Positions 12,801-23,678 of a stretch of 64,000 bases of DNA are shown piece by piece. Both the position numbers and the translations under genes were made by a program. The notes beneath the pieces were generated by a model, which worked only from the letters and a program-made list of their open reading frames with translations, was not told the origin of the DNA and did not search any database. This stretch comes from Amborella trichopoda (Eukaryota; Streptophyta; Magnoliopsida; Amborellales; Amborellaceae), in the NCBI RefSeq assembly GCF_000471905.2, contig NW_006498572.1, forward strand, positions 199,008-263,007. Reading direction: 5' to 3'. Each line of letters opens with the position of its first letter. Position 1 is the first letter of the stretch.

Positions 12801-15800
12801 TCATCAGATGCATCTCCACCATCACTAAGGTAACCGATGTTTTGCTGATCTTCAACAACGCCTTCTCTAGGTAGAACTTCTCAATGGAGCTATTAAGAAC
12901 ACAACACATCCTCAACGCATCTATTTTATTGTGTTTAAGGGGGAACAGGTCTCCTAGTCAAATATATGTTTGACACAAAAACGCTTGAAACACACTTGGA
13001 GATATTGGCTGACATTTCACTGAGTGTGTCTAAAGTGTTGTCATGTGTGTTGGATATGTTTTTAGTGTTAGGCACATTTAAATGTGTCCAAGATATGCGT
13101 CTTTATTGCATGTATTAATAAGCAAATGACACTTTATTGCATGTATCAATAAGCAAATGACACTTTATTGCATGTATTAATAAGCAAATGACACTTCTGA
13201 AAGCGAGAAACATATCTCTGAAGGGCTTCACTCAGCTCTAGGACACCAATAGAGCAGCCAGGTACATATGCATCTACAACCGTACCTCCCAATCCACCTC
13301 TTTTGCGTCTCGAATCTTTGACTTGGGTCACTGATCATATGACCGGTAAGGAATTTGTTTTTTTTTTTGGATCATTTTCACCTATCGTTATGAAGTTAAA
13401 CTTGCTGATGGATCTATGGCTAATGCCTCTAGAAGCATAACACATTAGCTTTCATCATACTTGTCCTTATCCTGTGTGATATATGTGCCTACTTTTCCTT
13501 CCAATCTTCTCTATGTTAACATAAATCTGCATAAAAAGCTAAGTCTTGTCAAAGCCCAAGTAGTTTAGAGCCCTTTTTGCGTTTGCCCAAAAGCTAGGAC
13601 CGAGTGCAAAGCAACATCGAGCTAGTGCTTTGCAACAACAAAAAGCTAGCAAGTGTAGGCTCGAAAGCAAGAAGCAACGGCTAGTGCAAAAGCCGTAAAT
13701 CTGCATTTTTATGTTTTCTCAAGAAAGCTTTTCAAAAAGACTTCTTCCCTATGACTTTATTGAAATTCCATTCTCTTCATTGGTTCAATATCTTTGTTTA
13801 GAGATAATCACATTAAAAGCATGACTCAATTAAGAATCTTGATTTAACAAAAAATTCCATAAATTTTTTTCATATGTTTCCTTAAAGGAAGTGTATTAAA
13901 AAGAGTACTTAAAATATATTACCAAAAAAAAATCAAAACAGCCATATATCGTAGAATAGTCGGTACAGTAAGTGGAAGATTACCCAATGAAGAATCTTCT
14001 TTTACTCTAAACCTAGAGAATCACTATGAAGAGCAAGAGAGATTTAGTGACAACTAAAGATTAAGGCAGCTATGAATTCAAGGTGAGATTCACATATTTA
14101 GATATGCTTGTATTGCTTTCTTTATATATTCATTTTTTTTTTGTTTTTAATTTTACCTTTTCAAAATTTTTGTTATTTCGTTGGTGTATACAACACAACA
14201 TTTTGGATAGGCTGCTATTTTGCATTTGTGGGTTTTGGTGTTTTAATTAACTGCAATCCTATACTGATTTCTTTTTTGTTTTTCTTCTAGCAGAATCATA
14301 TACCTTGGTTTACAGTTATTGTTATTTGCCAATGTGGTTCTTGTTTTTAGTATTGTTTTTCTTGTTTCATTATATGGCTCCAATAAATCTGTCATACACT
14401 TTATGTCGTGACAACAAAGCATTGTTGCTGCATTTATTTAAAATTTATACAAAAATTTGTCAAATATTACCCTAATAATACTAGATAAGGACATAATATT
14501 ATTGTTTAATAGCTTTAATGTATCCATATAATAACTGCAAATCATAATCTTCTCTCGTGTCATATTTACATATCTGATTTTTTCACTCTGTTTTTTGAGC
14601 AAAAATCAAAATATTCACGATTCTTTAACTTAGCTAATTTTTAGTGACTTGATTGTTTGTCTTTGACCATTTGGATCAAACCCCATTTATTGCCGGTATT
14701 TTGGTTTGCCAATATATTCTTATTCCCCAACTTGCTAACTATAGTCTAAACAATGTAGAACCTCTTTTCTTTTAGTGAAAATAAAGGTTTTAAACCATTG
14801 CACCATGTTCATTCTGATGTCTGGGGGTCTGCTTTGGCTATTTCTGTATTTAGATATCGGTATTTTATCTCATTGATTGATGATTATTTCCATTATTGGT
14901 ATTTTATCTCAATAGTTAAAATATTTCATATGATGGTTTAGACCCATTTTCGGACCGAAATCAAAATTTTTCCATTTTGATAATGCACGAGTATCTATAC
15001 TGTGGATTAAAGAATTGTTTTTCTGAGCATGGTATAGGAACTCAACAACATGTTCTTATACATCGCATGATGAGTGGTCAATGATCTTTCGACTTCACAT
15101 GACGAGTGTGTATGATCTTGGCAGCAATGTTCAATCTAATGAAGTGACAATCTCCTTCAATTTGTTTAGTCCTTTCATGAAATACAAGATTCTCAAAGAT
15201 GTGAACGGCGCTTCATTTTCACAGTACAACCTTCAAAGTCATGGGAAGCTTAACTTTAACGCCCAAATCAGATAGGAGATTTTTTTATCCACATTACTTC
15301 ACTCTTACCATGAGCTAGAGCCCTATATTCTGCGTCAGCACTTGATCTTGGCACCACATTTTGTTTCTTGCTTTTCCAAGAAACCAAATTTCCTAATGCA
15401 AAAGTGCAATAGCCAGTTATGGATCTTCTATCAGTTTGGCATCTTGCCCAATCTGCACCAGTGTAAATGGCAACATCATAATGCCCCTGGTTGGAGAAAA
15501 GTTTCCCTCTCCTTAGAGCAGACTGAGATATCTCACTATTCGATATATTGCATCAAGATGTGGTTTACGTGGTGCATGCATAAATTAGTGTACCACACTA
15601 ACTGCATAAGAGATGTCTGGTCGTGTGATTGTGAGGTATATGAGTTTGCCCACTATTCATTGATACTGGTTGGGATTTTTTAGTGACTCTCCCCTTTCTC
15701 TATTTAGTTTATGATTGATGTCCATAGGAGTGTAAGATGGTCCAGTTCCTAATAGCCCAATTTGTTGTATTAAATACTGTATGTATTTTTCTCTTGAAGA

Positions 15801-18800
15801 TAGTTATCCCTTTCTTTGATCTTGCCGCTGCAGTTCCCAACTAGCCCTTTCTTTGATCTTGCCTCTTCTGTTCCCAAAAAATACTTAAGGGGGACCTAAA
15901 TCTTTGATATCGAACGCCTTGCTTAGACGATTTAAAATTCTTAATATCCTACTCATTGTCCTCATTCGCAACAATGTCATCAACATACACTATAAGGGTC
16001 GTAATTCCAACATTATTTTTCTTTTCAAAGAGTGTATGACCAACTTGATTTCTTTTAAACCCAAATTTCAGTAGTGCTTTATTGAATTTTTCAAACCACG
16101 TTCTAGGAGACCGTTTAAGTCCGTAAATCGCATTGTTTAACTTGCACACCTTTCTTGTCTCCCCCTTAATTTGAAAACTTAGACGCATGGCATATAGAAT
16201 TTTTCTTGGATGTCTCCGTGCAAGAATGTATTCTTTACATCTAGTTGTTGGAGAGGCTAAGATTTATTAGTAACTAGATAAAGAGCGATCCTCACAGTGT
16301 TCAACTTGGCTACAGGAGCAAAAGTTTCTTGGGAGTCTATGCCAGGAGTTTGAGTGAAGCTTTTTGCAACCAATCTATCCTTGTACCTTTCAATGGTGTC
16401 ATCAACATTGTACGACACATTGTATACCAACCGACATCCTACTGCCTTCTTCCCTTTAGGAAAGTTTACGATTTCTCATAAATTGTTTTGCTCAAGTACT
16501 TGCATCTCGTTACCCATGGCAGCCTTCCATCGAGGTTGTGAAAGTGCCTTTGCAACACAAGAAGGTATTCAAATAGAAGACAAGTCTAATATGAAGGAGT
16601 GATAAAACGAAGACAGAGAATTTTAAGATACAAAATTCCCTATTGGAACCGAGTATAAGAATGGTTGACCTTGCGTACAGCAATGGGCAAGTCGAACTTA
16701 GGAATCTTATAGAAGGTGAAAGAATTACTCGTGTCAGGGATAGTTCTTGATTCTGGGTTAGCATCCGGGTTATATATTTGTTTGGAACTTCAAGTTGTAT
16801 CATCTTCTTTCTCGTGATGTACGTCTTCAGCTCTTTTTAAGGGTGTACACCATTCTCTTAAGATAAAAGTGGAGTGGGAACAGGAAGGGGAGCCATTAAT
16901 GTGCTTTTTCACTAAAATGTATCTTATAATCCCCCTGAAGAGAGCACTCATGACCAGTTAATGAGAAGTGTGAAACAAATTTAAAGAAATGGAGACATAG
17001 GGGACGTTGTTAATAGGATCATAACACTTGAATCCCTTTTAATGAGATGGATATCCCAGAAAAAACACATTTGACAGCTTTAGCATCAAGCTTGTCCCTC
17101 TTTGGACCAAGGATGTGGACAAAACATATGTAGCCAAACACTTTGGTGGGTACAGGAAACATGGGAGAGTTCAGATAAATAATTTCAACGGGAGATTTGC
17201 CCTAAAGAACATGAGAGGGCATGTAGTACATTAAGAAGGCAGCAGTGAAAACTGCTTCAGGCTAGAAAATGTTTAGGACCTTCATTCCTAGTAAGAGAGC
17301 TGGGTTGACTTCCAACAAGTGCCTATTTTTCCTCAACAATACCATTTTGTTGAGGTGTATGGATACGTTGTTTGGAACTCAATCCCTTGATGAATAAGGT
17401 AATCGTTGAGTTGGTTTGACGCATACTCATCCCCCATTGTCAGAACGTAAGACTTCAATTTGCAGAATCATATTTAGTTTTAACCATTTTGTGATAAACT
17501 TGAAACAAATTAGCAGTTTCTTCTTTATGCTTCATCAAAAAATAATTGTTAATCTGGAGCAATCATTCACAAATATAACAAAGAAATAGAACCACACATT
17601 AGAGTGTATGAGAGAGACATGAATATTGCTCTTTTTATTAATGATGATTGAAATGCGGTTCTACAATGTTTTGAAAACTCACAAATATCACACTGAAATT
17701 CCTCGACTTAGAGACTCAAAACATTTTAGGAAATAAAGAACGTAATGTAAAGGACGACACATGACTTAGAAGGATATGTCACAAATACACCCTTTCTTTA
17801 TTAGCAATAGACGATGTGGTAGCAATAGCCAAGGCACAATTTGGAGTCTCCAAAAGTTACAACCCTCCATCCTCACGACCATCGCAAATGTCTTCCTTGT
17901 CATCAAGTCCTGGAAGGCTGGAAGACACAATTGGAAGTAAAAAAAGTTACACTGCAGTTTAAAGTCTTTGTGAGATTACTAATTTACCGGAGGTTATACA
18001 AAGGTGGATATCAAGTTAATAGGAGTTACAGATAGGGTTTCCTTCCCCTTTCTTGGAATAAAAGAACCCTATGCTATTTTAACATATTCTTGATTAGAAC
18101 AAGGAACATGAGAAGAAAAAAGATCAGCCATACCAGCGAGAGTCAATAGTCCAAGGGTTTTCAGATGAATTTGTGGAGGTATGATAAGCTTATGTAAATA
18201 TACCTGATTGGGCATTATGAGACTTTGAATGAGGAGGGTCTCAAATGGAAATTTGTTGAAAGGAATGGCTATGTGGAAGTAAAGGTATTAAATTTAAAAA
18301 TTTTCTTTTATTGTTATTTCAAATACTTGAAATCCACTTACATGGGCCAAAATAAGTTGCTGTAAAATAAAGTCCTAGACACAACCTAAGATCTTTATTT
18401 TTTATTGCCAAGAGAAATAGAAGCTATCCAGGAGCTTTAAACTAACTTCTACCTTAATTTTTAACGCAAAATAAGTTCCTAAAAATTTACAGAAAGTAGG
18501 AAATAATATTGTAAATTAATTTAAAACTACTGGGAAGACTTACTGGAAGATGCGTGAAGTTACCTTGTCAGGACTTGGTACACCCTATACCAGATTTCCT
18601 GACCAATGGTGCACTTTTGTTCCTTAATGTATTTCTGGAAATTCTGAGATAGGGAAGCTTTACAGGCAATACTTCTTTCTCTAAGGTTTTAGTGAGTTAA
18701 AAAGTAAATTAGGATTTATAGAAACCCTATAGGAACAAATTAGGGCTGAATCTGTTCCTTGATCTCTCTCTAGGCTGGGTTTCTCTCTTTTTTTTTTCAA

Positions 18801-21800
18801 AATACAGCAAACATTGCTCTAGGGTTTCTCTATAGCCTTACCTATATTTTTTTGAAGATAGAATATAGAGGAGAGAAAGGGTGGTGTGCCTCCTCAAGGG
18901 TAAAGAGAGGGGGGCACATGATAGAGAGAGATCTCCACTTTTTTGTGTATGAAGGTAAAGAGGAGAAAGAGAGATCTTGAAGGAATGGAGAAGAGAGACT
19001 TGGGGTCTGAGAAAGAAAGGGAATCTAGTATTGGGAGAGAGAAAGATCTTGTAATATAAGAGAGAGCTCAAAGTAGATTCTTTTATAGAAGGAAATCTAT
19101 ATCATAATTTGAATAGGATTCTTTCTAAGTATTGTCTTATCCAGTTTCCAGCTAGACCTTTAGGATAAATAGAAAATCTGTGGGGTGAAAAAGATTTATT
19201 TAGAGCCATTCATCCCAAAAATCAACCATCATGATTTTGAGTGGAAAGATAGAAACTTTATCCCTTAATACTTTGACTCAATTCAACTCCAATTTAAAAT
19301 TGAAATATAATCAAATTTAAATATTATCTAGATCTTCCATTTAAATTTGAAATACAATCAAACTTAAGTATTATCTAGATCTCTAGATTTCCCATAAGGG
19401 TAGGAAACCAAATCTAATTTAAATTAGATTTTTCTATCTTAACTAAATTAAATTTTAAAACTTGAACCAAATCAAATAGCAAAAACATGGGGCGTGCCTC
19501 CCCCTTTTGCTAATTACGTGGCGTGCCACTATTTAAAATTTGAAATAATTATTTTCTTTTAAAAAAATAGGGCGTACCCCTTTGTTCCACTAAGAGTGGC
19601 ATGGCCCCTCCTAAGGGCTTAGAAATCCTATAAAAGTGGTGTGGCCTCCTAGGTGCATAGAAAGTGGCATGCCACCCTAGGAGCCCATGTGGGCCCCAGA
19701 TGGATGGCACACACATGAGGGGGCTGGATCCTTGGTCCCCACATGTGTTGTGTAAAGTTCTGAAAATTCAAAAAATCCTTTTAATGAAAAATAAGCAGAG
19801 AAAAAGTATTTTAAAATTATAAAAAAAAATTAAAAATCATAAAAACATTTCTAATACCAAAATAAAATATACTAGGAGTGGATTGGTACCAATGGCTCAA
19901 ACTAAGTGACAATAATGACACTCCACTTGCCCTAGAAGTCATGATCCACTAACGTTCTCTTATCAAACCCAATAAAGTACCCTAACCTACAGTTTCTTTG
20001 CAGGGGCTCATGATTGAATTGTCAAAGTTGGATAATAAACAGTGGGACCATAATCCTGGTATGTAGATTTCAGTTCATCTCTTTAAAAGCAAAGTTGGAC
20101 AACAAACAATGGGACCATAATCTTGGAGTGTGGATTTCAATTCCTCTCTTTAAAAGCAAGTTTAACACTTGTCACTACAATGCAAATGAGGCTCTCTCTA
20201 TGCACATGTACATGTGTCCCTCTATAGGGCAGCTTTCCATGTGGCTGTCATGTGTACATGCTGTACAGAAGTTGGTTGAGGCTTTGGCCCTTGCTCTCAC
20301 AAGCCTACAACTGCATACATAAGACCATACAGTTCACTTGGCCTATAAACATGATCCCTGGGCATCTCTCCGACCGTAACAAGGGACGACTCACTCCAAA
20401 TCCTTTTCAGTTGTGCCACATGCCCAGGGCTATGGGTTTTAGATGTGACTAGGGCTATAAACCTCCCAACCCTTGGTCAGTCAATACACATTCCCACTGA
20501 AGTGCATGTTCCACTATACATAACATTTTTACAAGCTTTCGAGACCTTTAAAGGCCACAAAAATCCAGGACTTACTACATGAGATCAAGAAGCTCTCTTT
20601 TAGGAATAGTCACCAACTCTTCAAGTTCAAAGGAAGTAGCATCTTGTTGCCCATGCATTGCAGGAGCAGTACCTGTACTAATTGTTGCTGAATTTGCTTG
20701 AGAAAAGTTACATCTAGGGCGTCCAATCAGATCCCAACATGTATCACGTGTGTGTCGATTCTTCCTACAATGAGTGCACTTTTAGATTTGTCCTTTTCCT
20801 TAAATGTAGGGCTCCTATGACCACGGCCTCCACCTCGATTCCCAAAACATCCTCCACCTCGATTACCTCTTGAGAGTGGAGTAGATCTTTTTGGTTTGCC
20901 TATAGGCATTGCCATTATTTTGCGGCAAGTTTGCTCATGTAGAAGGAGAGAGAAAACAGTTCTAAGTGATGGTAAAGTCTCATCACCCTAGAAAATTTGT
21001 CTTAACGGTAACTCTTCTCAAAAGATAAAAAAACCTAACTTTGTTTTTTTTGAAGTTAACTGTTAAAAAAAAAAAAAAACCAAACATTGTTCAATCTCTC
21101 TTTGTTCCTTTGCACAAGGTTAGCACTGTTTATGGTAATAATAGCTCATTTCTTCCTAAAAACCACAAAGATGAGCATAATAATCTCCCACTGACGCGTC
21201 CCCATGTTTAAACTATTGATTTGTTGCTCCAATTCATATATCTTTGTAGGACTTTCTTTTGGGAATAAGCCTCAGAAACTGCATATTGCATTTCCTTAAA
21301 GGTATTGCAATTCATAAACATTCGATTCAGACTAGGCTGCATGGTGACCAATTCAGAATTCTCATATCATTAGTCTCCCAATCTGCATATTTAGGATCCT
21401 TGAGATTTTGGTTTTCAACTCGACCTTCAATATATCCCAATTTTACTTTCCACTAAGAAATAATCTAATTGACCTGACCCATTCTAAATAATTTGTGCCA
21501 TCAAATGTCACTGTGGTAATTTGGAGTCGAGATTGTTTCATATGTTTGTTGAGACATCTTCTACTGTTGTTGAGGTCTTAGTTAATACCCTCAGATCAGG
21601 TTATACCCTCAGATCTCTTAAAAAAAAAAAAGATTTACAGATCTGATTACACCCTCAAATCTAATTACACCTCTTTTCTATTCAAAAGAACATCTTAGAT
21701 CTTTTCTAAAAAACGATTAATAAATCTGGTTACACCCCCAGATCTGATCAAAAGAGCATTAAAAACACTGCTATTAATGTTTTCTTGATTGGGGTATATA

Positions 21801-23063
21801 AACCCTAATCCATCAGTGATTTAGATTTTATCTTTCACATGATCTATATTAAGAAATCACAAAAAGAACTCACCTTGATCAACAGAATCCTTGTTGAGAA
21901 AAAAATTAGGGTTTTAGGGCATGATGGTGTCATTTAATCATGCCGATGACCATATCCCCACTCACATTTTCTTCGCACTTTAGCTTGCTTGATACCAAGT
22001 TGAAAATAATATAAGGCAAATTAAAGAAGAGAAAAGGAAGTAGAAGTAAGATATTATAGTAAAGGAGGAAAAAGGAAGAAGAAAGAGGAGAGAGAAAGAG
22101 AGACATGAGGATGCATAACACATGTTTGGTTAGCATAAAATACACGTGAAAATACATCTCATATGAAATGTTTTTACCACATAATAGCCCATTCAATGTG
22201 AAAGCAACTCTTCACGTCTATAGGTGTATTGCAACATCCTATGAAACCAATTCCCAACGGATCTGATTGCTAACCAATGCTGTTAACACTGGACCTGTGG
22301 CTGAGACAATGGGGGCACTGGCTCTGTTGGACTGGACATGTTCATCGGTCTTGTTCATAAAATTAGAAAAAGAAAAATACAAAAAGTAAGGAAATATAAG
22401 GAAAATATGGAATAATCAAGAAAAAATAGAAAAACAGGAAAGTTTCAGAAAAATTATTGGAAACAAAACAATGGAATATTTTTCATCTATAAACTTTTTT
22501 CAGAGTTCCATTGAAAATGTTAAAAGAAAATAAAATAGTAAACAACAGATAAAAGCAAATAACCAAATAAACCTAATTCTAACTTCTAAAAATGCATATG
22601 ATGTATAAAAAAAGCAAAAACCTACAGCAATATACTTATTAAGGCAACAAAACTACTAAATTGAATAAAGGAAACAATCTATTGCATTGATCTGAGGAAA
22701 ATAAATAAATTTCTCACGAAAACCTTATAAAGATCCATTTTTTCTTTTTTCTGAATTATAGAACAAACAAATCAAGAAAATAGTGTAATAGTTTTTCAGA
22801 TGTGTTCACCAAACATGGGAAAAAGCGGCTTGAGAAACTCTTTCTTGTAAACTGTTAGCATTCGTAAATACTTTACATTAGCAACCTGTTTCGTGCAATC
22901 CAAAGTACCCCAAGTACATTGAGTTAGAAAATTACTTGATTTGGGAGTAGTATGCTCTTGGACAACTTACTCTAATTTGTATCCACTTATGGGCATAAAT
23001 TCATGCAAGATAATTAGAATGCTAGGATTCACAGGTGACACGAGTTCTTGGTCCCTCCCTCCC

Positions 23064-23094
<31 letters not shown>

Positions 23095-23641
23095 ACATGG
23101 ATTACTTTAAAACTGATAGATGCATATTTTTGCTTTAGCCTAATATATTATGTTTAATTAATATTTGTTTTTCTTTAACAACAAAACACATTATGTTTCT
23201 TGTTGTGATAATTCATTGGCATTGATGACTCCCAGGTGAACTACATAAATGCACATGCGACGTCAACGCTTGCAGGGGACTTGGCGGAGGTAAATGCAAT
23301 CAAGAAAGTCTTCAAGAACACTTCTAGAATCAAAATTAATGCGACCAAGGTAGATTCACTTTCTTAACAACTGCTAGCTCCTACGTCTTAATAATAATGA
23401 TGATATTTAATGATGGCAATGGTGATGGCTATCTGGCTCACATTTACTTTGTGTCTATGCCTTTGTAGTCTATGATAGGGCATTGTCTAGGAGCAGCAGG
23501 GGGCTTAGAAGCCATTGCAACAGTGAAGGCCATTACTACAGGATGGTTACACCCCACTATAAATCAATTTGTAAGTTCTGGTTCTTTTCTCTCTCTCTCT
23601 CNNNNNNNNNNNNNNNNNNNNNNNNNNNNNNNNNNGTTCTT

Positions 23642-23678
<37 letters not shown>

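Larger units (their letters stand above)
15285..22200 (-). mobile_element. Ty1/copia retrotransposon relic, interrupted
   Basis: Reading the - strand from right to left: a tRNA-Met-type primer site TTGGTATCAAGC near 21987-21999, directly after a possible LTR end (TTTCA, LTR to the right of 22001); a gag zinc knuckle [14 protein letters not shown] at 20738-20778; a protease remnant around WTIDS near 18150; the pre-integrase finger [14 protein letters not shown] near 17640-17690; the integrase end [11 protein letters not shown] near 17370; [17 protein letters not shown] near 17040-17090; RT with YVDD at 15976-15987; and an RNase H trace near 15300-15400. All frames are broken. The coding order is that of Ty1/copia. 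The 3' LTR is not found; the right part is cut off near 15285. Confidence 0.8.
8869..23235 (+). other. KAS1 intron 4 (14.4 kb)
   Basis: GTACCC donor and CCCAG acceptor. It contains a 150-bp tandem duplication, a SINE, a foldback element, two RTE tails, a 31-bp triplicate and a Ty1/copia relic carrying a further insertion. Stretches 9160-9810, 9980-11690, 11990-12720, 13200-15285 and 22300-23060 show only AT-rich sequence without recognised content. A (TC)n tract lies at 23068-23094, shortly before the acceptor. Confidence 0.9.

Noticed and set aside
15081-15275. 64-codon forward open frame next to the copia relic
   Set aside because: No family recognised, no splice or promoter context. Probably chance in AT-rich sequence.
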